Shown: in pieces, positions 48,531-58,399 of the stretch
How the letters are laid out: each line of letters starts with the position of its first letter
Numbering within the stretch: the stretch's first letter is position 1
Assembly: GCF_014837015.1 (NCBI RefSeq)
Contig: NZ_JACSPT010000009.1
Span: 1-64,000 of the forward strand
DNA from: Acinetobacter pecorum
Lineage (GTDB): Bacteria > Pseudomonadota > Gammaproteobacteria > Pseudomonadales > Moraxellaceae
DNA length: 64,000 nucleotides
Direction: 5' to 3'
Notes under the pieces: model-generated
Database searches by the model: none
What the model saw: only the letters and a program-made list of their open reading frames with translations
What the model was told of the DNA's origin: nothing
Position numbers and translations under genes: made by a program

Positions 48531-48586
48531 GATGATGTTCCAATTGTGTGTAGAGCTTGGCAAGGGGAATCCTCCCCTCAACCCGA

Positions 48587-49891
48587 TTAATTATCAAGCG
48601 ATTCTAAACGAATTCGTACAATTTCGCCATGAATGACGGGTAATGCTTGAATTTGTGAAAGCGCTGCATCCATTTTTGATTCCTTGACTGGATCAGTCAG
48701 AATCACGATAGGAATAAGGTCTTTTAAGCGTGGTTGCTGCATGATGGCATCGATACTGATCCCGGCACGGCTTAAAATCGTGGTGACATCGGCAAGCACG
48801 CCCATTTGATCTTCGGCATTAATACGAATGTAATAGCCGGTCGTCATTTGTTCACGAGTTAAGATCGGTAAATCGGTCAGGGCTTCAAAGGCCAGTTGTG
48901 GAATGGTTCCTGCACCGTCTTCGGTGTAAATAATATCACGGACAATATCCACAACGTCTGCGACTACTGCAGAAGCTGTTGGACCAGCACCTGCGCCAGC
49001 CCCGTAATACAGTGTTGGACCGACCGCGTTGGCTTGAACAAGCACGGCATTTTTCACGCCATTCACATTGGCAATTAGCTGGTCATCTGGAATTAAAGTA
49101 GGATGAACGCGTAATTCGATTCCGGCATCTGTGCGGCGTGCAATACCCAAGTGTTTGATACGGAAGCCCAAGTCTTCTGCATATTTCACGTCTTGCGCAG
49201 TCACTTTGCTGATGCCTTCAGTAAATACTTTATCGAACTGGAGCGGTATACCAAATGCACATGAAGCTAGAATAGTCAGTTTATGCGCAGCATCAATGCC
49301 TTCAACATCAAAGGTTGGATCGGCTTCAGCATAACCGAGTTCCTGTGCTTCTTTCAGCACATCGTCAAAAGCACGACCTTTTTCACGCATTTCACTGAGA
49401 ATGAAGTTACCAGTACCGTTGATGATGCCCGCCAGCCATTCAATCTTGTTGGCTGCCAGACCTTCACGAATCACTTTAATAATGGGAATGCCACCTGCGA
49501 CTGCCGCTTCATAGGCAATTTGTACGGCATTGTCTTCAGCCGCCTTAAACAGTTCATTACCATGTTCAGCCAAGAGTGCTTTATTGGCTGTCACGATATG
49601 TTTGCCATGTTTCATGGCTTCCATAATAATTTCGAAAGCAGGATGAATTCCACCCATGACTTCAACCACCACATCCACATCAGGTTGACGTACGATGTCC
49701 ATCAAGTCTGCACTCTGTTTGACCGATGCCGGTAGATTCAGATCAGGACGTGGGCGACGGGTGCCTACATAGGTAATTTCAATTTCACGACCGGTGCGAC
49801 GTTTAATCTCAGCAGCATTTTCTTTTAATAGTTTCAAGGCACCACCACCTACAGTACCAAGACCGAGGATTGCCAGACGAACTGGTTTCAC
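48587..49891 (-). CDS. hom: homoserine dehydrogenase
   Basis: This 434-residue NAD(P)-dependent enzyme reduces aspartate semialdehyde to homoserine, the branch point to threonine and methionine. The dinucleotide motif GLGTVGGG is at 10-17, the catalytic region includes GIINGTGNFILSEM and EADPTFDVEGIDAAHKL, and the C-terminal ACT domain (about 350-430; INAEDQMGVLADVTTILSRAGISIDAI) is the usual site of threonine inhibition. The start is GTG at 49891 with GGAG 7 bases upstream; the frame is open to 49966 but the extra residues are not conserved. thrC follows. Confidence 0.95.
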   Translation of the reverse strand: MKPVRLAILGLGTVGGGALKLLKENAAEIKRRTGREIEITYVGTRRPRPDLNLPASVKQSADLMDIVRQPDVDVVVEVMGGIHPAFEIIMEAMKHGKHIVTANKALLAEHGNELFKAAEDNAVQIAYEAAVAGGIPIIKVIREGLAANKIEWLAGIINGTGNFILSEMREKGRAFDDVLKEAQELGYAEADPTFDVEGIDAAHKLTILASCAFGIPLQFDKVFTEGISKVTAQDVKYAEDLGFRIKHLGIARRTDAGIELRVHPTLIPDDQLIANVNGVKNAVLVQANAVGPTLYYGAGAGAGPTASAVVADVVDIVRDIIYTEDGAGTIPQLAFEALTDLPILTREQMTTGYYIRINAEDQMGVLADVTTILSRAGISIDAIMQQPRLKDLIPIVILTDPVKESKMDAALSQIQALPVIHGEIVRIRLESLDN

Positions 49892-50017
49892 GTCACACTC
49901 CAAATTACACAGTTTTTTACAAGAACCTAGATCATAGCTAAAAAAACTGCCTGACTCTAGGGTCATTTCAGAATATCTTTATTTATAAATTAAAGTTAAA
50001 TAACGTATTAAAATGAG

Positions 50018-50830
50018 TTATTTAAGCCGGTTCAATAACTCAGCGGCAGACAGGTAACCCCCCAGATAAATTCCTTCTGAACTATAAATTGCAGGGGTAC
50101 CATTTACACCTATATTCAGACCCATTTGATATTGATCCTGAACAGGATTTTTACATTTGGCTGCACTGATCTGTGCACCCGCAATCGCCTGGTCAAATGC
50201 ACTACGGCGGTCGGCACTGCACCAGATCGCTTCCATGGCCGGCATATGCTGTTCACCACGCGGCCAGGCGATATAACGCACTTCAATACCTTTGGCATTC
50301 ATCTCATCCATTTGCTCATGAAATTTATGGCAATACGGACAGCTGACATCGGTAAATACATAGACCACATGCTTGGCTTTGCCTTTGGCTGGATAAATCA
50401 ATAGATCTTCAGCTTTCAGTCCATCAAACAGTTTTTTGTTGATCCCGGCTTGCAGACTCTCACTGACGTTATGTAGCTGTTTGTCTCCAAGGCGGATCAC
50501 ATCACCCTGAATCAGATATTTGCCATCACTGGTCACATAGACCGCAGACATGCCTTCCAGGCTGACCCAGTACAGGTTCGGCACCTCGGTCGCTTTAATA
50601 TCGGTGATCTTGGCATTGATACCGGCAGTTTTGAAATGCTTTTCCAGAGTAGAAACCAAACGCTGTTGTGCATTACGTTCGGTGAGGGTAGACGCTTCGC
50701 CCGTTGCGGGTGCGCTTGCAGTCAGTGTATCTTGCTTTTTAGCTTCGTTATTGGAGTTGGAACATGCAGCAAGACCCAAACCAGCAGCAAGTGTGCAAGC
50801 CATAAAAATTTTTGAGCGGGCAAATGTCAT
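50018..50830 (-). CDS. dsbC: DsbC-type disulfide isomerase with lipoprotein signal
   Basis: The 270-residue protein has a DsbC/G N-terminal dimerisation domain (about 50-130) and a thioredoxin domain with the active site CPYC at Cys164-Cys167 in FTDVSCPYCHKFH, as in E. coli DsbC (CGYC) but with Tyr-Pro exchange. It should correct wrong disulfides in the periplasm. The start of the protein is unusual: MACTLAAGLGLAAC with a lipobox ending at Cys23 followed by Ser-Asn, so it may be lipid-anchored rather than soluble. It lies between xerD and hom, the order seen in Pseudomonas. Confidence 0.9.
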   Translation of the reverse strand: MTFARSKIFMACTLAAGLGLAACSNSNNEAKKQDTLTASAPATGEASTLTERNAQQRLVSTLEKHFKTAGINAKITDIKATEVPNLYWVSLEGMSAVYVTSDGKYLIQGDVIRLGDKQLHNVSESLQAGINKKLFDGLKAEDLLIYPAKGKAKHVVYVFTDVSCPYCHKFHEQMDEMNAKGIEVRYIAWPRGEQHMPAMEAIWCSADRRSAFDQAIAGAQISAAKCKNPVQDQYQMGLNIGVNGTPAIYSSEGIYLGGYLSAAELLNRLK

Positions 50831-50929
50831 AAATAACCCTTTTCTTCTTGGACTGAAAACAGAGCATTAGCATAACAAAAAAAAATGCAAACACGTCAAA
50901 CTTCTCAGTTTATTCGGTCTGGTTTCGAT

Positions 50930-51847
50930 TTAAGCACGTGGATGATGGGTTGCATGCAGCTGCTGCATTCGGACCTGTGCCACATGGGTATAAATCTGGG
51001 TGGTAGACAGGTCACTGTGTCCAAGCAACATCTGTACCACGCGTAAGTCTGCGCCATGGTTGAGTAAATGAGTGGCAAAGGCATGGCGCAAGGTATGTGG
51101 GGACAGTTCGGCCTGGATTCCGGCCTGCAGTGCATAACGCTTAATGGTATACCAGAAATTCTGTCGGCTCATGATGCCGCCATGCTGGGTCAGAAACAGA
51201 TAATCGGTCGAAGTTTTATATAATTGTGGACGGGCTTCGGTTAAATATTTTTCTACCCATTCACAGGCCATTTGGCCCATCGGTACCAGACGTTCTTTAT
51301 TGCCCTTACCGACAATGCGTAAATATCCCTGTTTTAAGTTGATCAGTTCCAGACGCAAGTTAATCAGTTCGGTCACCCGGAGTCCGCAGGCATACAGTAC
51401 TTCAAACATGGCGCGATCACGCAGTCCTAATGCCGTGTTGATATTCGGGGCATGAATCAGGGCTTCTACATCTGTTTCGGAGAGATCTTTGGGTAAGGCC
51501 CGGCCCAGTTTCGGGGTTTTATGTGCAGCAACCGGATTGTCACTACGCAGTTTTTGCTCACGCAGAAATTTATAAAATGAACGCAAAGCAGACAGGCAGC
51601 GGGCAATCGAACGCGGACTTTTTTGCTGTTTGGTCAGTGCAATCAGCACATCGGAAATATCATCATGACTCCATTGTGGCAAGGGTTTGCTCAGGCATTC
51701 TGCACATTGCATCAGATCGGACAGATAGGCGTTGCGGGTATGCGGGCTGACCGTTTGCGCAATCAGATAGTCACGAAAACCCTGTAAATAGCTGAATACT
51801 TCAGGAATTTGGACAGGGGCGGGAATACGAGGTTTTTTATTCAGCAT
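50930..51847 (-). CDS. xerD: site-specific tyrosine recombinase XerD
   Basis: This 305-residue recombinase acts with XerC at dif to resolve chromosome dimers. The SAM-like N-terminal domain (1-100) is followed by the catalytic domain with Arg in ACGLRVTELINL, the HTLRHAFATHLLNHGADLRVVQMLLGH box (His-x-x-Arg, His) and the nucleophilic Tyr in STTQIYTHV. Adjacency to dsbC marks it as XerD rather than XerC. The start at 51847 (MLNKKPRIP) is preferred; the frame extends to 51919. It is a core gene, not an integrase of a mobile element. Confidence 0.93.
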   Translation of the reverse strand: MLNKKPRIPAPVQIPEVFSYLQGFRDYLIAQTVSPHTRNAYLSDLMQCAECLSKPLPQWSHDDISDVLIALTKQQKSPRSIARCLSALRSFYKFLREQKLRSDNPVAAHKTPKLGRALPKDLSETDVEALIHAPNINTALGLRDRAMFEVLYACGLRVTELINLRLELINLKQGYLRIVGKGNKERLVPMGQMACEWVEKYLTEARPQLYKTSTDYLFLTQHGGIMSRQNFWYTIKRYALQAGIQAELSPHTLRHAFATHLLNHGADLRVVQMLLGHSDLSTTQIYTHVAQVRMQQLHATHHPRA

Positions 51848-51965
51848 AGAGTGAAAAGATCTGATCTGAAAAAGCGATGAATTTAATAGATATTCTCCAC
51901 TGTAGTTTAATTTCACCAAACTGTCGATGTGATATGAAACTAATTCAGCATGTAATCAATCTTAT

Positions 51966-51995
51966 TTGTTAATTATTCTCATTTGTTTGTATACT
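51966..51995 (+). promoter_or_regulatory. feo operon promoter with Fur box
   Basis: TTGTTA (51966-51971), an 18-base spacer and TATACT (51990-51995) form a good sigma-70 promoter. Inside it, 51967-51981 read on the minus strand is TGAGAATAATTAACA, which matches the 7-1-7 Fur site TGATAATnATTATCA at 12 of 14 informative positions. Fur bound with Fe2+ would block RNA polymerase, so the operon should be induced by iron shortage. Confidence 0.75.
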
Positions 51996-52022
51996 GTCCA
52001 AAATAGTTCAGGAATTTTCACG

Positions 52023-52283
52023 GTGCGTTTGTCTGATTTAAAAGCAAAACAAACAGCCATCATCCGAAAAGTAAGTCGAACGGCTGATGGTGAAGGTGCT
52101 CTCAACGATGTTGTAGCGAGTCGCCTGGAAACTCTAGGCTTTGTGCCCGGTACGAAGGTACAGGTGATTACTAAAGGTATTTTTGGTGGAGATCCCATTT
52201 TGATTCAAGTTGGATTTACACGTTTTGCTTTGCGTAAATCAGAAGCAGCCAAAATTGAAATCGAGCAGGCGGTGTCGGCATGA
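52023..52283 (+). CDS. feoA: ferrous iron transport protein FeoA
   Basis: The 86-residue cytosolic protein has the SH3-like FeoA fold (LSDLKAKQTAIIRKV; LETLGFVPGTKVQVITKGIFGGDPILIQVG; FALRKSEAAKIEI). It is needed for FeoB activity, in a way not fully understood. The start is GTG at 52023, with AGGA 9 bases upstream; the frame is open from 51966 but that reads through the promoter. The stop overlaps the feoB start by ATGA. Confidence 0.93.
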   Translation: MRLSDLKAKQTAIIRKVSRTADGEGALNDVVASRLETLGFVPGTKVQVITKGIFGGDPILIQVGFTRFALRKSEAAKIEIEQAVSA

Positions 52284-54136
52284 GTGATACATTACGTATT
52301 GCCCTTGTCGGTAACCCTAACTGCGGTAAAACTTCATTATTCAACCATTTAACCGGAACTCGCCAGAAAGTCGGCAACTATGCAGGTGTCACGGTTGAGC
52401 GTAAAGTCGGTACATTTCAGCTTGCTTCAGGCAAAGCGGTACGAGTACTGGATTTGCCCGGAACTTATAGTCTGGATGCGACCAGTCCGGATGAAGAGAT
52501 TACCCGTAATGTCGTACAAGGTAAAATTGCTGAAGAGCAGGAACAGAATGCATTTTTATGTGTGGTGGATGCCACTAATCTAAAATTGCATCTGGGTCTG
52601 GTACTGGAAATGATTGAGCTGGGCCGTCCGGTGCTGGTTGTGCTGAACATGATGGATGAAGCACGCCGGCGTGGCATGCAGATCAATACCCAGAAGCTGT
52701 CCGAACGGCTGGGCGTACCTGTGGTAGAAACGGTGGCTGTACGTAATTCAGGTATTGAAAACCTGAAAAATGCGCTAGATCAGGGCAAATATTCTGTACC
52801 GCAGACCGAACTCAGTGGCTTGAAAGGTAACAGTCACCAGCGCGTAGAAAACATTCTGAATGACGTGGTCAATTTCGTCGATCAGGAGGATAAACGTACT
52901 GATTTTCTTGACAGGATTTTTCTGCATCCGGTGCTGGGCTTAATTAGTCTGGCCGTGATGATGTTCGTGATTTTCCAGGCCGTATTTGCCTGGGCTGCGC
53001 CGTTTATGGATGGCATCGAAACTTTCTTCGGCTGGCTTGGTGAGTTCCTCGGCGAATATATTTCTCATCCCTTGCTGAATAGTCTGGTGGTGGACGGGAT
53101 TATTGCCGGTGCCGGTGGTGTGGTGGTGTTCCTGCCACAAATTCTGATTCTGTTCTTCTTTATTCTGGTACTGGAAGAATCGGGTTATTTACCGCGTGCT
53201 GCTTTCCTGTTAGACAAGCTGATGTTTAAAGCCGGTTTATCAGGACGTGCCTTTATTCCGTTATTGTCCAGCTTTGCTTGTGCTATTCCCGGAATTATGG
53301 CTTCGCGTACCATTAGTGATCCACGAGATCGTTTAACTACGATTTTCGTTGCCCCCTTAATGACCTGTTCGGCGCGCTTGCCAGTTTATGCCTTGCTGAT
53401 TGCAGCATTCATACCGGCACAAACTGTTTGGGGTTTCCTCAATCTGCAAGGTCTGGTGCTGTTTGGTCTTTATATGGCGGGTATCGTGAGTGCCTTGCTG
53501 GTGTCTTTTGTGTTGAAATTCTTCCACAAAGATAAATCACAACACATGCTGCTGATGGAACTGCCAAGCTACCGTTTTCCGGACCTGAAGAACGTCTGGA
53601 TCGGCTTATTGGATCGCGGCAAAATCTTCTTGAAACGTGTCGGTGGCATCATCTTCGCATTATCGATTGTACTGTGGTTCTTGTGTACTTTCCCACAGCC
53701 CCCAGAAGGGGCAACCTTGCCGGCCATTGATTATTCATTGGCAGGGATGCTCGGTCATCTGATGCAGCCGATCTTTGCACCGCTCGGTTTTAACTGGCAG
53801 ATCTGTATTGCCCTGATTCCGGCGATGGCAGCGCGTGAAGTGGTCGTTGCAGCACTGGGCACAGTCTATGCGATGTCGGCAGTTGATGAAGATGCAATGT
53901 CTGAAGGTCTGGCTGCACTGATCAGCGGTGGAGGTGATCTGGGATGGTCAGTTGCGACAGGTTTATCTTTGCTGGTGTGGTTTATTTATGCACCACACTG
54001 TCTGGCGACTCTGGCAACGGTTAAACGTGAAACCGGTTCCTGGAAAACTGTCAGTATCATGACTGTTTACCTGTTTGGTCTGGCATATTTCATGTCATTC
54101 CTGACTTATCAAATTGCTTCATATTATTTGGGCTAA
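52280..54136 (+). CDS. feoB: ferrous iron transporter FeoB
   Basis: This 618-residue inner-membrane protein imports Fe2+. The N-terminal G domain has G1 GNPNCGKTS (11-19), G3 DLPG and G4 NMMD, and is followed by a GDI-like helical region and two Gate domains with the conserved Cys in SFACAIPG and LMTCSARLPVY, lining the path for iron. It is shorter than the 773-residue E. coli protein, lacking much of the C-terminal cytoplasmic part, as in other Acinetobacter and Pseudomonas. Translation is coupled to feoA. Confidence 0.96.
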   Translation: MSDTLRIALVGNPNCGKTSLFNHLTGTRQKVGNYAGVTVERKVGTFQLASGKAVRVLDLPGTYSLDATSPDEEITRNVVQGKIAEEQEQNAFLCVVDATNLKLHLGLVLEMIELGRPVLVVLNMMDEARRRGMQINTQKLSERLGVPVVETVAVRNSGIENLKNALDQGKYSVPQTELSGLKGNSHQRVENILNDVVNFVDQEDKRTDFLDRIFLHPVLGLISLAVMMFVIFQAVFAWAAPFMDGIETFFGWLGEFLGEYISHPLLNSLVVDGIIAGAGGVVVFLPQILILFFFILVLEESGYLPRAAFLLDKLMFKAGLSGRAFIPLLSSFACAIPGIMASRTISDPRDRLTTIFVAPLMTCSARLPVYALLIAAFIPAQTVWGFLNLQGLVLFGLYMAGIVSALLVSFVLKFFHKDKSQHMLLMELPSYRFPDLKNVWIGLLDRGKIFLKRVGGIIFALSIVLWFLCTFPQPPEGATLPAIDYSLAGMLGHLMQPIFAPLGFNWQICIALIPAMAAREVVVAALGTVYAMSAVDEDAMSEGLAALISGGGDLGWSVATGLSLLVWFIYAPHCLATLATVKRETGSWKTVSIMTVYLFGLAYFMSFLTYQIASYYLG

Positions 54137-54195
54137 ATATCAGTTTGGCCTTGGCCAATTGAATTTGCTGCATTGTATATGTATGGGAGATTGAG

Positions 54196-54447
54196 ATGAT
54201 TGAAATTCTAATTGTGACAGCACTGGTGCTTTGGAGCATGCTGGTCGTATTCAAAAAGGTGTTTCCGAACACCTCTAGCTCAGTCTTCCAGAAGCTGTCT
54301 GATGCCTGTGCGGCCAAGGGTTGGCAGCGTCTGGCTAAATGGCTGCAACCGGGTGTGGCGGCAGGCTGCGGTGGCAACTGTGCCTGTCCGGTTTCAGAAA
54401 AAGGTTCAGACGTAAAGCCGGCTCAACAAGCAGTAAAATGGAAATAA
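54196..54447 (+). CDS. small Cys-rich membrane protein in the feo operon (DUF6587-like)
   Basis: The 83-residue product has one N-terminal membrane segment (residues 3-20), a positively charged amphipathic middle (KVFPN...KLSDACAAKGWQRLAKWL) and a cluster of cysteines near the C-terminus (AAGCGGNCACP). It occupies the place of feoC but has no FeoC winged-helix. Similar FeoB-associated Cys-rich proteins occur in other bacteria. A metal-binding or iron-handover role beside FeoB is an inference. It lies 59 bases after feoB and is followed by a terminator. Confidence 0.75.
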   Translation: MIEILIVTALVLWSMLVVFKKVFPNTSSSVFQKLSDACAAKGWQRLAKWLQPGVAAGCGGNCACPVSEKGSDVKPAQQAVKWK

Positions 54448-54468
54448 TTTCCTCTTCTGGCTGAATTT

Positions 54469-54499
54469 TAAAAACCGTCATGATCATGACGGTTTTTTT
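54469..54499 (+). terminator. feo operon terminator
   Basis: AAAACCGTCATGA-TCATGACGGTTTT: a perfect palindrome of 26 bases followed by T, 22 bases after the Cys-rich gene. Confidence 0.88.
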
Positions 54500-54507
54500 A
54501 CGCATGA

Positions 54508-55956
<1,449 letters not shown>

Positions 55957-55976
55957 GAATAACAAGGATTCGTGAT

Positions 55977-57173
55977 ATGGCTGGGTTTGCTCAGACTACG
56001 ATCAATAAATTAAATCAATTTTATACGCAGTGGGTGCCTCGACTACCTGCTGAGCTGAATCCACGAAATGTGCTGATTTTCTGTGTATTGGCTTTGCTCT
56101 GTATTGGTTCGATCATGGTGGCATCGGCCTCGATGCCCTATGCAGAACGGATGCATGAAAATCCGTTTCACTATATTAGCCGGCACGGTATTTCGATTTT
56201 TGTCGCCGCTGTAGCAGCCTTTTTAGCTTATAAAATCCCCTTAAAAGTCTGGTTTAATAACACTTTCTTTTTGTGGATTATTACCATCGTACTTTTGGTG
56301 GCCGTGCTATTTGTCGGGACGGAAGTCAATGGTTCCAAGCGCTGGATCCGGGTCGCTGGTTTTACCTTGCAGGCTTCGGAAGTCGCTAAAGTGATGATGG
56401 CAATTTTTACCGCAGACTACGTGGTACGCCGTGCGGAAGAAGTACGCAATAATATCAAGGGTCTGGTCCGTTTAAGTGCCATCATGGGTGCTACCGTCGG
56501 TTTGATTATTCTCGAGCCTGACCTGGGTGCAACTGTGGTAATTACCTTAACCATGCTTGGCGTGTTCTTTCTGGCAGGCGCACCTTGGATTCAGTTCGGT
56601 GTGGCCTTTATGACCCTGGTCGGAGCTTTTGCTGCCGCGATTCTGTTGGAACCGTATCGTCTGCAACGTCTGCTGTCTTTCTCGAATCCTTGGGAAGATC
56701 CACTAGGCACTGGTTATCAGCTCTCCAATGCCCTGATGGCCTTTGGCCGTGGCGAATGGGCAGGGGTAGGCTTGGGGCATAGTATCCAGAAAATGTCTTA
56801 TTTGCCTGAGGCGCATACCGATTTCATGCTGGCAATTTTGGGTGAGGAATTTGGCTTTTTAGGCATTTCGACCATCCTGATCTTGTCCTTTACCATGCTG
56901 GTCTGTTGTATCCGTATCGGGCATCGCGCCTTGCAGCATCAATATTTGCGTGCCGGCTATCTGGCCTATGGCATCAGTATCATTTTCCTGTTACAGATTC
57001 TGGTAAATGCAGGCATGAATATGGGCATGTTACCGACCAAGGGTTTGACGCTGCCATTTATCAGTTATGGCGGTTCATCCCTGATTATCTGTGCAGTCAT
57101 GATCAGTCTGATCCTGAAGATTGATTCAACCACACGCCAGGTCAATCCAAGCCGGGAAGAGTCAAGCTTCTAG
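55977..57173 (+). CDS. ftsW: septal peptidoglycan polymerase FtsW
   Basis: This 398-residue SEDS-family glycosyltransferase makes septal glycan strands with FtsI. About ten membrane segments are present, with the SEDS motifs VNGSKRWIRVAGFTLQASEVAKVMMAIF, EPDLGATVVI (the Asp region) and the C-terminal NAGMNMGMLPTKGLTLPFISYGGSS. Linkage to murD confirms FtsW rather than RodA. AAGGA lies 11 bases before the ATG. Its last 12 bases overlap the end of a zinc-ribbon gene on the other strand. Confidence 0.95.
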   Translation: MAGFAQTTINKLNQFYTQWVPRLPAELNPRNVLIFCVLALLCIGSIMVASASMPYAERMHENPFHYISRHGISIFVAAVAAFLAYKIPLKVWFNNTFFLWIITIVLLVAVLFVGTEVNGSKRWIRVAGFTLQASEVAKVMMAIFTADYVVRRAEEVRNNIKGLVRLSAIMGATVGLIILEPDLGATVVITLTMLGVFFLAGAPWIQFGVAFMTLVGAFAAAILLEPYRLQRLLSFSNPWEDPLGTGYQLSNALMAFGRGEWAGVGLGHSIQKMSYLPEAHTDFMLAILGEEFGFLGISTILILSFTMLVCCIRIGHRALQHQYLRAGYLAYGISIIFLLQILVNAGMNMGMLPTKGLTLPFISYGGSSLIICAVMISLILKIDSTTRQVNPSREESSF

Positions 57174-57422
57174 ATTGGAATTTCGTCCCGGCTCTGGCTG
57201 AGCATGGTCAAGCACTGTGCTCGGCATTGTAGTTCCACAATGAGAACAGGTCACAAAAGCAGTTTTAGGCTTGGAAAGTGGAATCAAAGGTATAAAAAAT
57301 AAAGAAAAATAATTACGTTGCTGTTTGAGCTCGTAAGCAGAACGGGTCCGGCAGACGGGACATAGAAACTGGCTTTTTTCAATTGTTTTGGTTTTAGGGC
57401 CAATACCAAAAATAAAAAACAT
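57162..57422 (-). CDS. small zinc-ribbon protein
   Basis: The 86-residue product has two CxxC pairs (CPVC near residue 22 and CSHC near residue 59), the layout of a zinc ribbon, with a hydrophobic stretch between them (NYFSLFFIPLIPLSKP) that recalls zinc-ribbon family proteins found in many bacteria and fungi. No function is known. The frame overlaps the 3' end of ftsW by 12 bases on the opposite strand; no terminator separates the convergent genes. AGAGAGGA upstream of its ATG supports translation. Confidence 0.75.
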   Translation of the reverse strand: MFFIFGIGPKTKTIEKSQFLCPVCRTRSAYELKQQRNYFSLFFIPLIPLSKPKTAFVTCSHCGTTMPSTVLDHAQPEPGRNSNLEA

Positions 57423-57476
57423 TTTTAATCCTCTCTCGCTTTCGTTGTTATTTTTAGCTTAAGTGAAAAGCTGTTT

Positions 57477-58340
57477 TTATAAATAGCGACCTTGTAGCTC
57501 AGTTGTATGTGGAATCCGGTCGATATCCCATTGCGCCACTGCCTGTTGCAGCATCCGCTGTGGAGCATCTAAATCAACTTCAGCCTGATGCAAAGCCTGA
57601 AGTGCCTGTTTTAATAATTGTGGCGCCTGAGTCAAATCCAGTGCCTGGGCCAGATTCTGTTTTGACAGTTTTTGCCCCTGATCATTCATTGCCAGCGGCA
57701 GATGCATATAGCTCAGACGCGGATAACCGAGTAGCTGCCCCAGATAGATTTGCCGTTCAGTATTATCTAAAAGGTCAGCCCCACGTACCACATGAGTCAT
57801 GCCTTGCAGATAGTCATCGACCACTACAGCCAGCTGGTAATTGATAATGCCATCACGACGTTTTAAGACAAAATCGCCCAGATCTTTTTTCAGTTCTGAA
57901 CAGTGCCGACCTTGCAGCCGGTCTTCAAAACAGATTTCAACATCTTCAACTTTTAAACGGATGGCCTGATGCTCAAAAGCCAGACCCAAGTTGCGGCAGG
58001 TATCCTGATAGATATGATTGGAACCGAGCATTTTACGGGTACATTGACAGGCATAGACCAGGCCTTGCTGACGTAATTGCTGGATGACGTCTTCGTAAAT
58101 ATCTAAACGGTCTTTCTGGAAAATGATTTCGGCATCAGGTTCAAGCTGAAAGGCATCCACGGCACGCAGGATATGCTCTTCGCTGCCGGGATAAATACGA
58201 GGAATATCGGTGTCTTCAATCCGGACCAGCCATTTACCATGATTGGCTTTGGCATCGCAGTAACTGGCAATAGCAGTAATGAGAGAACCAAAATGCAAAG
58301 GGCCGGTTGGCGATGGCGCGAACCGGCCCACATAAGCCAT
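57477..58340 (-). CDS. gluQ: glutamyl-Q tRNA(Asp) synthetase
   Basis: The 287-residue enzyme, a short form of glutamyl-tRNA synthetase lacking the anticodon-binding domain, charges the queuosine base of tRNA-Asp with glutamate. The HIGH-type motif is in GRFAPSPTGPLHFGSL and the KMSKS-type motif in GQKLSKQN; a Cys-containing zinc site is in YACQCTRKML...YQDTCR. The ATG at 58340 is used; the SD AAGGAGGGG comes from a palindrome (58350-58372). dksA lies immediately upstream, the order conserved in gamma-proteobacteria. The symbol gluQRS is also used. Confidence 0.93.
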   Translation of the reverse strand: MAYVGRFAPSPTGPLHFGSLITAIASYCDAKANHGKWLVRIEDTDIPRIYPGSEEHILRAVDAFQLEPDAEIIFQKDRLDIYEDVIQQLRQQGLVYACQCTRKMLGSNHIYQDTCRNLGLAFEHQAIRLKVEDVEICFEDRLQGRHCSELKKDLGDFVLKRRDGIINYQLAVVVDDYLQGMTHVVRGADLLDNTERQIYLGQLLGYPRLSYMHLPLAMNDQGQKLSKQNLAQALDLTQAPQLLKQALQALHQAEVDLDAPQRMLQQAVAQWDIDRIPHTTELQGRYL

Positions 58341-58345
58341 CCTGT

Positions 58346-58386
58346 TGTCCCCCTCCTTTTTTAAAGGAGGGGTTAGGGGAGGATTA
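58346..58386. repeat. CCCCTCC-N9-GGAGGGG palindromic element
   Basis: CCCCTCCTTT and AAAGGAGGGG form a stem of about 10 bp (58350-58372), followed by GTTAGGGGAGGATT. The minus-strand form ATCCTCCCCTAACCCCTCC is a sequence I know as a dispersed intergenic element in Acinetobacter and other genomes. A shorter relative, ATCCTCCCCTCAACCC, lies at 48569-48584. The element fills most of the dksA-gluQ gap and its GGAGG serves as the gluQ ribosome-binding site. Confidence 0.6.
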
Positions 58387-58399
58387 TTTACAGACATAC

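Noticed and set aside
50930..51847. Integrase of a mobile element
   Set aside because: Sequence and the xerD-dsbC-hom-thrC order identify core XerD; no direct repeats, cargo or phage genes flank it.
58350..58372. Terminator of dksA
   Set aside because: On the dksA strand the stem is followed by GGACAACAGG, not by U residues, and its right arm is the gluQ ribosome-binding site.
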